Source of the DNA: Paramecium pentaurelia
Lineage: Eukaryota > Ciliophora > Oligohymenophorea > Peniculida > Parameciidae
DNA: 64,000 nucleotides
Reading direction: 5' to 3'
Assembly (NCBI GenBank): GCA_905183005.1
Contig: CAJJDO010000113.1
Location: 311,364 to 375,363 of the forward strand
Shown: positions 39,101 to 51,977 of the stretch, piece after piece
Layout: each line of letters opens with the position of its first letter
Position numbering within the stretch: the stretch's first letter is position 1
Made by a program: the position numbers and the translations under genes
The notes under the pieces: generated by a model
What the model saw: only the letters and a program-made list of their open reading frames with translations
Database searches by the model: none
Told to the model about the DNA's origin: nothing

Positions 39101-40560
39101 ATGTTAAACTAAACTTTGATTAATTAGTAAAAACTAAATTGAATGGGTCATTTATAGATTAAATTCAAGCTAATATACTTGATTTAAATCTTGAATCCTA
39201 TCAAATTAACATACTTTCTCTTTAAGATGCTTCATAGACATTATCATAAGTTGAATATATTGTAGAAATTTTATTTAAGACTTAATTAACACATATACCA
39301 ATATTAGAAGTTAAATTACTTGATCAACTTTATAATGAATATGACTCTCCTTTAATTAATTAATATTTAACAATTAGATTGTTACAAAGTAAATACTTAG
39401 ATGAATAGGAACTTTAATCTGCAATTCATGTAAAAGATTCTGCTTATTATGCTTTAATGATTATTGGTGGGTCTGGATTTGTTTTATTTTTGTCTGGTAG
39501 TTCTTTTTTTATTAGTGCAATTTTAGAAATTCTTTAACAATAGTCTTACTTAAGGTTTATAAATGTGGTATTTCCATTAAATTTATTTACATATTTTGAG
39601 TTAAGTAATCTACTATCACTTCAGCCTATATTGGATAAGGTTTGGTATAATTTTTTCTCTATATCTGTAATTGGAGAGAATTTTGTTGAATCATACGAAA
39701 AATTTTATTATTATTAGATAAACGCTAATATTTTTATTAATATACAAGCCTAGATATTTTAAATTCTTATTATCTTATTAACATATATTTTTGTTAAGAT
39801 GTTGTTTAAGATACTAAGATAAATGAAAGATAATCATTATTTTTGTTTTGGATACTATGTTGCAAATTTTATTTTAAGAGCTTTTAAAATCCTTTTCAAA
39901 AAAAATAAAGAATTTTTAAAAGATAGTTTTTAATTATTTATAAGATCAAACAGCTGGGATTTGCTTTTTTTATCCTTTTTATAAATAAAATCTCCAACGG
40001 ATACTTAAAATATGTATATTTTTGCTTAAATGATATCCTACTGGATATTATATTATTTTATGATCTTTATATCATGTGATTGGTTTAAAGATAATCAGAA
40101 TCAATCATCATAAAAATTTTGGATATCAAAATATCAAAAATTAAATATGCTGAAAAAATTGTTTTTTATATCCATTTTAGTATTGTTTTAAAAAAGTCCA
40201 TTAATTTAAACTATTTTATTGTCAATGATTACTTAATATTCTTTAGTTTATTTATATTATTTTACTCCTATTAAGAAATAAGAAGAATATTTTTTTAATT
40301 TTTATTCTGAAATAAGTACATTTATCTTTACATTAACTTCAATTTTTTATTGTAATGAGATGAATGGCATATTGGATAATTAAGATTTGAATTTGCTAGG
40401 ATGGTTTCATATAAGCTTGCTACTATCAGTGCTTTTAGTTAATTTGTGTTTTTAATTATACCTAATTCTAATTTTAATAAAAAAATTGATATATAGTATG
40501 TTAAAACATCAAAGAAAAAAAATATAGGAAGTAGATCCATATCCTTTAATTAAGGCCTGA
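36199..40560 (+). CDS. Giant cysteine-rich membrane protein with DUF4215-type repeats, copy 2
   Basis: The ATG at 36199 starts a signal peptide (MMIILLILMRSKC). A Cys-poor N-terminal module with galactose-binding or lectin-like character (about 36250-37300) is followed by a run of CG(N/D)GI...EQCDD...YDGC units (37350-38990), then a helix-rich polytopic C-terminal half. Three consecutive units at 38359, 38539 and 38719 are each 180 bp and nearly identical, showing recent internal duplication. Introns include 36465-36489 (25 nt, AAG acceptor) and others near 36910 and 37290. Stop TGA at 40558-40560; about 1,430 residues. It is followed on the same strand by a WD-like gene, as copy 3 is. Confidence 0.8.
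38359..38898 (+). repeat. Three tandem 180-bp coding repeats
   Basis: Units begin at 38359, 38539 and 38719, each with TGTGGA(G/A)A(C/T)GGAATAGT. The first two are almost identical over their length; the third diverges in its second half. Each encodes one CGDG...QCDDMN...YDGC disulfide module of the surface protein. Confidence 0.9.
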
Positions 40561-41096
40561 TTGTTTTAATTATTGAAATATAATTTATTTATTTTTAAAA
40601 TTGTTGCTAATTAAAAAAATCTATAAAATGTATTTTAAACACTACATTAAAATTATATCAAAAAGTCATAAATTTTTTATTAGATTGAGTGCACAAATTA
40701 GTAAATTTAAATGAAATAAAAAACGAACATCATCATAAGAATTAGAAAATTTGTTAGAAATAAATAATAGAAAAGTAATTTTTTTTAAAAGTCTGAATAA
40801 TGAATTTATACAATTATAAGACTTTAGCAGTCTTAAGCTCTTTGATACCTTATAAATCACTATTCACTAATACTTCAAATATATTTTGAATACCAATAAT
40901 AATAATTGTTTCAATAGAATTATAAAAAATTTATAGAGTTAGATTATTATATATTTTATTCTTATAGACATGCTAGGATTTTATATAAATCACTAAAAAA
41001 TGGTTCATTTTTTGATTATTAAAATTGCTTCAAATGCACTTAGGTTCTTAAATTATAGCTTGACAAAAAATACAATTATTTATAAATTATTTTATA
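40561..41096. other. Intergenic between cysteine-rich gene and WD-like gene
   Basis: About 540 bp, AT-rich, with no gene seen. It occupies the same relative place as 48569-49406 in the second cassette. Confidence 0.45.
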
Positions 41097-42110
41097 ATGT
41101 ATAGAGAAAAATCATTAAATTAAAAACTCTAAGATCAAGAAAAAGATTATTAGTAGTTGTTTGAATATTAATTATATGCTCAATTTAAACAGAAAGATTG
41201 GTGCCAATCAATGGCTTTTACAAAAGGAAATTAATTATTGATAATTTAATGTAAAACATTTATTAAAGTATTATCTATCCTTTAAGGATAAATTAATCAA
41301 ATAAAAATTTTATCAAGTCATAAAACATATCTTACAACAATAACTATATTGTAAAAAATCAATTTACTTATATCGACCAGCTAAGAAGGATATATCCATA
41401 TTTGGTCATTAATTCCTATTGCAAAACCAATCATAATCAAAAAATTTGATACTACTTCTTCATATGTTAGTTGTTTAATAAATAATGAAAGCTGTGATCT
41501 TATTATAACAGGAAATAATAATATTATAAACTTTTGGAAGAATCCTATGAAATGGTTTCTCATTTAATCAATTAATGATCATGCAGGAGCTGTATGGGCA
41601 TTAAGTTTGAATTAGAATGAAAATAAACTTATATCTTGTGGATGGGATAAAATGATTTTAATTATTGTAAAATAAAGTGATGAAAATTGGATTGTTACAT
41701 AAAAAGTTTTTGTTTAATAATATGGATATCGAATATGTTTTCTTGATAATGATTAGTTTTTGTATCAACCTAGATATAAAAAAGCAATAATACTTTATTA
41801 AATCTTAGATAATGGTTGTTAAGTGGAGAAAGTTAAAGAAATTGAATTAACTTAAACATCAAAAGACTGTAATGCATTTTTTCCAATGTAGTTTGAAAAA
41901 TAAAAAAAAATAATTTTGAATAAAAATGGTGATACAATAATTATATTAAAAGTAATAGGATAAGGATAAATATAAATTATGTAATTTATTTATTTCGAAT
42001 CTTATAATATTTTTGGGAAGATGAGTGAGGATGGTTAATTATTAGCTATTTGGGATGAAAGTAAAAAGAATTTATAGATAAGAAAACTTTAATATTATTC
42101 ATTAGAATGA
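41097..42110 (+). CDS. Divergent WD-repeat protein, cassette 1 (337 aa)
   Basis: An intronless 338-codon frame. A short helical N-terminus (DQEKDYQQLFEYQLYAQF) is followed by propeller-like repeats with weak WD ends: STSQEGYIHIWSLIP, ITGNNNIINFWKNP, HAGAVWALSLNQNENKLISC and DGQLLAIWDES. It aligns along its length with the product of 49407-50476 (shared SINQ..KL.SC, YG.R.CF, CN..FP, YFE and DG..L.IW positions), so the two are paralogues. Function unknown; the repeated pairing with a giant surface protein suggests a linked role or simple co-duplication. Confidence 0.75.
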
Positions 42111-43473
42111 TATCTATCCATATATTCAATATATGTTTATGTATAACTATTATATAATTTTAATAAATTAATAAATAAAATAACGAAAACTATTATTTAA
42201 ATAACAATAATGGTATAGGATTTTCATTAAATAGATATGCATTTTCGCCATAGAAGATTGTAATATAATTCATTAGAATTCTAATTTTTACTTCTTTATT
42301 TCTTTTTCGGATGAATTTGATTGAAAATACCAATTAATATAGAATGAAGAATTACGTTATCAATATATTAAAAAAAAAGATTCAAAAAGCTTTTAGTAAG
42401 AAAAAATAATATTAACTAGAATTAGTTATCGTTAGATATATCGATTTTTTGGGATTCTTTTGATAAAAGATTGAATTTTAAATCTTAAATGCTTGAACTA
42501 TATTAAATATAGAATACATATATTTTCTATTGTTAAATATTGAATTGTAAAAAATAAAAAGCATTCCAGGTTTCAAAGTGAAAAGAATGCCAATTTTAGA
42601 TAACTATTTTAATAGAGAGATAATATATATTAATAAAAAATAAATATAATGATCCAAATAAAAATATTAGTTATATCAATCGAAAATTTAGTATTGAGAT
42701 TCCTACTCCTATTTGGTTCTATAAAAATACAAAAAGCAATAATAAAAATATTGAATACTCTACTAATTCTATACAGATAGTTTTTAAATACAAAATTAAT
42801 CTGAAGAGATGCATTTTTTGGTGTAATCTTTTTATAAATTTTCAGATAAATGATTAGGTTATTCATAAAATAGATTTTAATGATCATATAAAAAAATAAC
42901 CAATTATAAGATTTCCTGATTTATTTTGAAAAATACTTTTAATAAGATTTTAATAGTCTTATTTGAGATTATCAAATTAATTTAAAAATATGGATTTTTT
43001 AACATGAATATTACTCAAAAAAGGAATAAAGTTATTTATCCAATATTTAATTTATAAAATTAGAAAATTATTAAAGAAAATATAATAAGCTAAATATTCA
43101 AAAAGATGAAAATATCAACTTTATAAGAGAGTTTGAATGGCAGTTATCAAAATATATATTATATAGATTTAATTATGAATTATAAAACTTTTTGTTTAAT
43201 TTTGGCTTGAAAATGCTCAAAATAAAATAATAATATAAAATTATTGATAAAATCTAAAATAGTATAATTTATCATATTAGAATTATTGCTATGTGATAAA
43301 AATAATCAGTTAAAAATAATAAAAATTAATTAAAATTTAAATTAGTTTTATTATTAATAAAATACAATAGATTAAATTAATTGAATATTTTCATAAAATA
43401 ATACTAATATTTAATTTTTATGGAATAAAATGGCAACTTTATTGTTTAAATATGTAATAATTAATTTTATAGA
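42111..43473. other. Intergenic between the two cassettes, no gene seen
   Basis: About 1.36 kb of AT-rich DNA. Only short frames are present, none with protein-like composition. Confidence 0.5.
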
Positions 43474-46400
43474 ATGCTTTCACTTTTCACCTTTTTGGTT
43501 TATTCAGTGGTCTCAAATGAATTATTATTCATTTCTCTAGAATCAGAGTATCATTTTAAAATATTTAGTAACCTAATTTATCCTATGGGACTTGAGCTTT
43601 AATCTGGAATTGATTAAGAAAACAATATTTATTTTTATGATGTTACTTCTCTTGGTATCAACACTGGGAGTGACATATTCACTATCGGACGTAAATATTC
43701 CAATATCTTTCAGTTTGGATAAAAGGAAATTCATAATCAGAAAAGTAATTTATAATGTCAATAATGTCAATCGATGGAGTTAGTGAAATTGTTTATTTAG
43801 AATATGATCAAATTATGACAATTGAAGGCAATTCATTTGAATATATTGATGAAGTTTGGGTCTATTTGTTTTTTTTATAATTAGACCTTTCCTCATAATG
43901 GATTTGTTATTTGGATTTATCTATTAACTATGATCTATAATGTCAATAATTTAGAGGGGAAGGAGAGTATTATCTTTTTAGCTTTTTATAGCCTTCTATT
44001 TCTTAAACAGAATTTTATGAAATCTATCCTTGGTAAGGGGAGGCTATTTCAATCACAGCTAAATTGCTAAATATGCAATATGATATATTTGACAATCCTA
44101 TTAAAAGTTTAATCATTTCAAACTATGTTGAGTTGAATGTAATATTTGATCTAAAATTGTATGAGAAAACTTAGACCAAGATATTAAAAGATTGGAGTAA
44201 TAATTAACACATTGTAAAAATAGGAAATGCAATAAATCCTATAATTATTCCAAATCAATAATTATTGTCATTCTAAAACTAACAATATATTGAAATTGAA
44301 AATTTTAAAATTTCAAATACAATCACTATTGAATTTTAATTATTTGATGATATTTTAACAGATGAGATCACACTATTCATATTTTAATCTAAAAATTTAG
44401 CTATAGATGTATTAACAATTAAAGCAAATTTCAATACATAAGCATTATTGATTAATTTAAATATGATACCAATTTAAGTATGTTCAGTAAATTTTGGAAG
44501 TAAAATAATAATAGCAATAATTAATGGAATTTTGACAACATCAATATTGATAATTCAAAATGAAGAGTAAGTACTCTTGACTAAAGAAGTTTTATCATAT
44601 GAACAAGCTTTTTAATTTCAACATGTAGATACCTTGACTATTGGAAGCAAAGATAGTAAATATTATTAATAATAAATTAGATACAAATATTAATTCATTT
44701 AGATTATCTAATATAAGAATAAGTAATGGATTCTATTATGTTATAAAAGAACAATGTGCCTTTTCAATAAATTAATGTTATTATTGTCTAAATGTATTAA
44801 AATTTTAAATTTAGAATTATTATTTACATTAAGGATAGTGTTTACCCGAATGTCCATCTAACTTTGAAACCAATGAATTTAGAAAAGAATGCATACCTTA
44901 ATGCCATCCAACTTGTTTAACATGTGATCCATTTAATTTATCATATTGCTTGACTTGTTCAGGTATAAGAATAAAAGAACCAAATTGTAGTTGTCCCCCA
45001 GGCTATTTTGATGATGGAATCTCTCCTGATTGTATAGGTATTAATTGATTTAATTTAGAATACTTGCCTGATCTTACAGTAGAGAGTGGTATCTTTGAAG
45101 GTACTTGTTAAAGTAATATTTAATAAGAAATTAAATTTACAAAAAAATATCTCTTTCCTCCACTAGTTGCAATCAGTTTATTAGGCCATATAGCAAAAGA
45201 ATAATATTAGAATTAAGGATTTATATTTACAATTTCTGCCTAAGATATCACCAATATCTCTTTTTTTCTAACAGTAATATGTATGGATCCAAAAGTTTAC
45301 ATAAAAGTATAGTGGGTGTCTGGTTACAGTAGTAGATTTTTTAATGTGAATGAGAATTTAATTGGGGTATTTCCTGTAGATGTATTTGATGTCTCCATTT
45401 AAAAGGAAAATTTAGTTATTGGAAATATTTTAGGATGGAATATAGATAAGTTTGATGAATAGGACATTAATTTAAATTTAGAAAAAAAATCAGATACAAA
45501 TACTTTTGAAATTACAACAAATTTATCTTTAGTATAAATATTTTATCAGTTATTTGAATTCACAAATTATGTTTATGATTAAATATTAATAAGTTTAGAT
45601 TTGTGTAATTAAGGGAAAGATTTTTCAATAGGAGGAGCACATGGGAATGTGAATATTAAACATGTTCCTCTTAGCATTCCCAGCTTTACAACCTTGAAAT
45701 AATTTCACAATTAAAATTCACATATCTTATAATTTTACTTATCAGAAAATAAAAGGACTGGATAGATGAAATACTCTCTTAAAACATTAGGTTAATAAAC
45801 TACTTTCCCTTATTTAAAAGGAGATATTGTTATTTTTGCAATTAAATGTAATAATCATTATAAACCATGTGATTATTTTGAAGAATTGTAAAAATGTCAT
45901 AAAATATTATCAAATTGTGAATGCAGTTCTTCTTAATATTATAATTAAGTGAAAAATTATTGTGTAGATTGTTCCTACAATTGTTAAACTTGTGATATTC
46001 ACTATACAAATTGTTTAACATGTCCATCTGAATATTAATAAACACTACAATAAGATTAAGTTACATTATACTATTACTGTGGATGTAAACAAAATCAATT
46101 TCAAGATACAAATGGAATTTGTTAAGATTGTGATCCTATGTGTTTGTCATGTGAATAAACAAAAACTAAATGTAAGAGTTGCATTGAACCTAAAAATTTA
46201 AATGAATTAAATTAATGTATTTGCAACCCTGGTTATATTGCGACTTAGTTTGGATGTGAATGTATAATATATTTGTAAATTTAGAGAGCGTTCGAGATTT
46301 ATGTTCCTTTTTTAAAGATGATAATTAATGTGAACAATGTGTTCCTTTATCATTATTTAATCCTATAACTAAGAAATGCGAATGCAATTTTGGGTATTAT

Positions 46401-48568
46401 TAGGAGGATCAATAATGCTTAGGTAAATAATATTAATATTATTAGCCTGTAATGAACCATGCATATCTTGTCTCTCAAGTACAATTTGTTTATCATGTGT
46501 GGCAACTATGTATTTTGATTAATTTAGTTGCCATAAATGTTAACCACCTTGTTATGAATGTAATTCAGAACAATCTTGCATTAGTTGTATCAATTAAACC
46601 TATATTTTGGATGGTGATTAATGCTTGCAAAGAGATTATTCTATACAACAAGATTGTGAAGAAGGTTTTGAACTCTTAAATAATCAATGCGTATCAATAT
46701 GTGGAGATAGTTTAGTAACAAATAAAGAAGAATGTGATGATGGCAATAACATTTAATTTGATGGATGTCATTTGTGTTAATATTCTTGCCCTTAAAATTG
46801 CACTGACTGTTATTAAGGTAATTGTTAAGAATGTGAAAATAATTTTATTTTACTTACAAATGGTTAATGTGAATCAAATTAAATATGTGGGGATGGAATA
46901 TTAATGGATCCGGAATTTTGTGATGATGCTAATACTATTGGAGGAGATGGTTGCAATAATTGTTTCATAGAATCTAATTGGAAATGTAATGAATTAAATG
47001 AATGCACATTCTTTAAAGCTCCTTAAATAATTCTTATTTATTAAAACTAAACCTTTAATAAATAGTATATTTCAATTACATTTACCCAAAAAGTTAAGGT
47101 ATATTCCTCATTTCCTTTATCTTAAGCATTTGAATTTGATATCCTAAATATCTCTAATAAATACTATAACTACAAATTGCATATTAAATAAGATACAAAT
47201 CAAGAAATTCATCTTCCTGAGTATATTTTAGAACTTGAAATTAATCAATTACTTGATTATAGACCTATTTTGAGATTGTTAATTAATTAAATTGTAGGTA
47301 ATAGTGAAGATTTGATACTCTAATAAAATGAATATCTTTTAACTTTGATGTTCCCTCAATATTTGAATAAATAATAACAATAATATTCCTATACTTTTCT
47401 ATATACTAATAAATAAATTATCTATGTATTATCTGCTCTATCTATAGCAACAGTATTTTTTGGAGTATAATATTTATTCCTGGAATGCTTAAATATTCTC
47501 TAATATTAATAATATTTAAGATACATCAATCAAGATTATCCATAAAATTTATTAATTTATTTTTAAATTAGTGATATGATAACAATTCAACCATTTCTAG
47601 AATATATTCATTTTGATGATTTATTTGAGTTTTTAGATTATAATTCGGACATGTAATTTAAAGAAGGATAATTTAGACTATATCCATAAAATGCCAATTT
47701 ATTATCAAACCTTTAAACCTAATTTTTTTAGTTTATTATTGGATTATTAGTTTGGATCTCTGTAAAATAGCTTAAAAAGATTTTATTTTATAACATTTTT
47801 AATTAACGATTTTTAACTTTTATGACTAAACTTTATCCATATATAAATAAATAATATGTTTAGAAAATATCCTTGAAATTATATAAAATTTGTTTAAATA
47901 TCATCAATTTAGGAAAGTACATAAGTTTAAAAGGACTAAAATAAATATTGTTACTTAATGGATGGGATATTATTTTTAAAATTTTCATCTTTACTAAAAT
48001 TATGAACTTTAACAATTCCTTGGACATATTATAAGTTATAATTTCATTTGCAATATTGATGTGTTATTTTATAGTAATACTATCAATATTTGATAAGAAT
48101 TCTTAATAAATTTAAAACCTTATAACTTAATCATTAGAAAATATGTTTGAAATAGCTTAGGTTATAAGAAAGATGCTCTTTTTGTTTATTTTGATATATT
48201 TTCAAGATTCAGGCATGTTATAAATTAAATTGATTTGTATCACAAGCTTATTCTAAATAGCACTCTTATTTTCCTATAGAAAAATCTTTAAATTATCTGC
48301 ATTTATCATTTAGTTAGTGTTAGAATTGTCAGTATTGATATTTACATTAAGTTCTTCAGTATATAATGCTGATTTCATGTATTTATTTAATGAATAAAAA
48401 AAAATTATATTTGGTTGGTGTCATATTTTAATTTTATCATCAGGAATAATAGTAGAATTATTAAATTAAGCAATACAGATTATAAAGTCTATTATATAAA
48501 AATTTAAGCATGTTAAATAAAAAGAAATAGAGAGGACAAAGCCAAGAATTATGTTTATAGAAGTATGA
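43474..48568 (+). CDS. Giant cysteine-rich membrane protein, copy 3
   Basis: The ATG at 43474 opens a signal peptide (MLSLFTFLVYSVVS). A long Cys-poor beta-rich N-terminal region (to about 44700) and a second module (about 45050-45800) flank and interrupt Cys-rich stretches with CxxC repeats (44760-45030, 45850-46700). One DUF4215-type unit CGDGILMDPEFCDDANT lies near 46890. The C-terminal half has repeated long hydrophobic helices and a basic tail ending KPRIMFIEV. A 23-nt intron near 43690 ends CAG and a 25-nt one lies near 44660; each restores the frame. Length about 1,640 residues. Paralogous to copies 1 and 2, especially in the C-terminal membrane part. Confidence 0.78.
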
Positions 48569-49406
48569 TCAATTATTTATTATTCAAATAAAATTATTAT
48601 ATTTTCAAATACTTCTTATTAATAATATTCCTTAAAGTTCATATAATTATGTTTAATTAATTAAAAATAAACAAAATTGTTGCTTTAATATTTCCAAAAT
48701 ATCAAGTAAACTTAAAGAGAATTCAGTTAATAATCTATTTTAATAAATATTTTTCTTATAAAATAGATTATCATTCCTAATATAAATTCAATTTATTAAG
48801 TTATTTTATTCATAAAAATTGTTTTTGCATTTCAATTTCATTTAAGAAACATATAGAAGATCTTAACTATTAAAAGTACCAGACAAATGATTAAATATAA
48901 ATATATAGAATTTATATATTCTAATAATTATTAGATAATAAACTTAAATTCAAAAATATTTCTCAAGATTTAAATAAGCATTTCATTATCCTTTTGAGAA
49001 ATTCATTTAATCTTATACATGAAAAAATCAATAGAAAGATGTTTCTGGAATTTGTTTATCCTTATTTTATCATCTAATCCATTTATTAAGTTGATCCTCA
49101 TTTTTGAATAAATGAAATTTTATGGGAATCAAAATTACCAGTTATAAAAGGTGTTGAATTTTACATTAGAAATGAGATTAGGAATAACAAGTTTAATTCT
49201 TTTTTTTCTTGATACTTCAATTAAATTTTATTCAAATTTATATTCTTTTTAGTAATATAAAATAGAGTCATTACTATATGTTATTGAAATAAAAATAATT
49301 AAGATTTAAACAATAACAATAATAATGATGAAATAATGTGAAGTTCTAACTAATCTTTCTGATTCTAAATTAATATCAACAGAATTGATAATACTTGAAT
49401 ATTTTT
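48569..49406. other. Intergenic between copy 3 and its WD-like partner
   Basis: About 840 bp, AT-rich, with no supportable gene. Confidence 0.45.
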
Positions 49407-50476
49407 ATGTGTTTAAATTAAAGAATCAAAAAATTCATATTCATTGTTTTATTAAATGATATAATAAGATTAACCCATTTAGAATTAACATCTGCCTTAT
49501 GGGGAAAACCCTTTAGAGTTTATGAGGAAAAGGTGCCATGTTATGCAATTGCCATCAACTCTGAAAATAACTTAGTCGTAGCTGGTTCTGGTTACAACAT
49601 TAAAGTAATTCAAATAACTCAGGATTAAACCTTAAATATGTTATAATTGATACAGCACCATAAACAACTAGTTCTTTGTCTTAGTTTCTTTAGTAAAAAT
49701 TTGAATTCTAGATCATTCATATCTGTTGCAGACACAATTATTATATGGGATGAATCCGATCATTAATGGAATATTTAAACATGTTTGAAAATAGAATATG
49801 ATATATCTCAAGTAAAGAGTTTAGTCATTCATCCTGAAGAAGACCTTATCATTTTTGGTTCTTAATAAACAATATAATTTTGGTTTTAAAATTTAGATAC
49901 AGAACCTGATAAAATATAAAATAAATGGATTTGCAAACCTTTTGATAATCGTGACACTTTCGGTTTATCTATTAACTAAAAAGGAGATAAATTAGTATCT
50001 TGTAATATAGGATAAGAAATATTGGTTTTGGAAGGAAGCAGCACTACACAATGGAAAGTTATGGAAAAAATATCTACTAACACCTATGGATTGAGATTGT
50101 GCTTTATTACAAATGATATAATTGCCTTTTAAGAACGAGGTTCAAGACCTCATGAATTCTTATAATTTTACTCATTAAATTCTAAAGAAAAATTAACTCA
50201 GAGTAATGTTAAAGGAGGATATTAAGCTTGTAATAGTTTATTTCCTTTAAGTTATGTACCATAAAATAACTAATTATTGATAGAAATGGGTATTGTGTAA
50301 ATGTTGTTAAGATAAAATAAGTAAATTCTTAACAATTTAAATCAGAGTTAGTTTAATATTTTGAATATAAAAGCGAATACATATATGGTACAGTTAGTAA
50401 GGATGGAAATATTCTAATTATTTGGAATGATAAATTAGAAGTAATATAATTTAGAAGATTAAATTTTAACTTTTGA
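49407..50476 (+). CDS. Divergent WD-repeat protein, cassette 2, with apparent 1-nt frameshift
   Basis: Paralogue of 41097-42110. The first frame runs from the ATG at 49407 with propeller repeats (VVAGSGYNIKVIQI, SVADTIIIWDES, IIFGSQQTIQFWFQ, SINQKGDKLVSCN) to about 50275. There the frame that matches the paralogue shifts: upstream reads ...YVPQNNQLL, downstream continues IDRNGYCVNVVKI and SKDGNILIIWND to the TGA at 50474-50476. The span is 1,070 nt, exactly one short of 357 codons, consistent with one missing base. No good intron explains it. It may be a sequencing error, a young pseudogene or frameshifting. Confidence 0.6.
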
Positions 50477-51089
50477 TTATATCTTAGCAAAAATTAGTTT
50501 CTTCATTTTACATATAATTATATTATTTTTTTTAGTCTTATAAGAAATAATACTTATGAGAATTATGAATTGAATTTAATTTGCCTATTTGATTGATAGA
50601 TTTGATAATTTTTAACAATAAAATGACTATATTGAAATTATCCTTTAGCAACTATAATATATTTGTTTGAAAGTAGAATGAATTTATTTATTTTTACTTT
50701 TATTCTATACTTTATTTTGAAAGTATATGTTATTATTTCAAATTCCATTAAAGTCAACAGAGCATTAAAATGATCTGAAATCTTTGATTATATCATTAGT
50801 TAGAATATGAAATCCACACATAACTAAATAAAACTTTGTTTATCATATTAAGAAATGAATTTTTATATGATTGTAAAAGTTATATATTAAAATTATTCTA
50901 TATATTCATATACAAATGATTTTACAAGCTAAAATAAATTAGGGTTTGTTGATAATTGAAATTATAATGTTTCTAGTTCTATACAAATCATAACAATATT
51001 TTACTAAGAATCTTCAGTTCTGAAACTGATTTCATTATTTCTCAAATTTGAAATTTAATAAATTTATAAAAATTAATATAAAATTATGA
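50477..51089. other. Intergenic, no gene seen
   Basis: About 610 bp of AT-rich DNA between convergent genes. Confidence 0.45.
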
Positions 51090-51977
51090 TCAATGATGAT
51101 GAGTAATCAGCTTAAAAATTCCTATGGCCATCCCAACTTCTTTTTTAATCTCTCTTATATCACGATGTGTGAATCCTTCTTTATAAGTCTTTTGAATATA
51201 AATAATTTCCTATTATTTTTGTTTCTCCTCAACAGGAACTTTAGAAAAGTCAAATCCTTTATACTCTTTTATTGTTATTGCTTCTGATTTTGATAACTAA
51301 TCTTGATTCTTTGATGAATAATCTAATCTTTCTGATTTATTTTGAATTGTTAAATCTGATAAATTTAATGGTTTTGAATTCATTAATTCTGTATTTTATA
51401 TTAGATTATTATCTAGGTTTGGATAAAGTATATCTAATAAAGGACTAAGCTAAATAATTTTCTTATTAGTTACATTTTAACAGATGTAATCCTTGGGAAG
51501 TTTCTGAACTTAAAAACTGAGAGATTCAATTGATCTTGATGTAAAAGTACCATTACAACCTGTAAAAGTGTAACCCATAAACATGCAATTAAATTATTAT
51601 CCTTAATCTATTCCAAAAATGTCTTATTTTCCTTAATATGTAATAATACCAAGTTAATTTATTTGTTCATCATAATGGCCAAAAATGACTTAAATATAAT
51701 CATCTATTTATTGAAATATATTAATACTAGATGGAATATCAAATTCATATAATGAAGTATATTTTTGATTCTAATAAGTGTCGGTAAAGATAATCTTTCT
51801 TCCATTTCCTTTATTTAAGTAAATAATTGCCATTCCGCAAATTTTGTTATCTTGGAAATAAATTTTAAACCCACTAATCTTAAATTCACCAGTCCTAATT
51901 TACAGATTATCATCAAATTTCTATGATTCTTTTGAATCAATTCCAAATGATATTTGAGAAGGAACTTTATTTAACAT
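51090..51977 (-). CDS. Hypothetical protein with possible jacalin-like domain (295 aa)
   Basis: An intronless 296-codon frame. Residues about 25-170 alternate short beta strands with glycine turns: ISGFKIYFQDNKICGMAIIY, DYIQVIFGHYDEQINQLGII, then FGIDQGQQF and FTGCNGTFTSRSIESLSFQV. This order resembles the jacalin-like beta-prism (strand with G..V..I.., a central I..V.G, and a closing F.G..G..L...G). The second half is hydrophilic and Ser/Lys-rich, and the protein ends in three histidines. Carbohydrate binding is only a suggestion. No signal peptide, so probably intracellular. Confidence 0.6.

Noticed and set aside
42630..42887. 85-codon minus-strand frame (MIIKIYFMNNL...)
   Set aside because: Hydrophobic because of T-rich DNA, with no conserved pattern or neighbour support; treated as intergenic.
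43592..43783. Frame MSFNLELIKKTIFIF... inside copy 3
   Set aside because: An off-frame shadow. The correct product needs the 23-nt CAG-ending intron near 43690, which links the signal peptide to the downstream frame.
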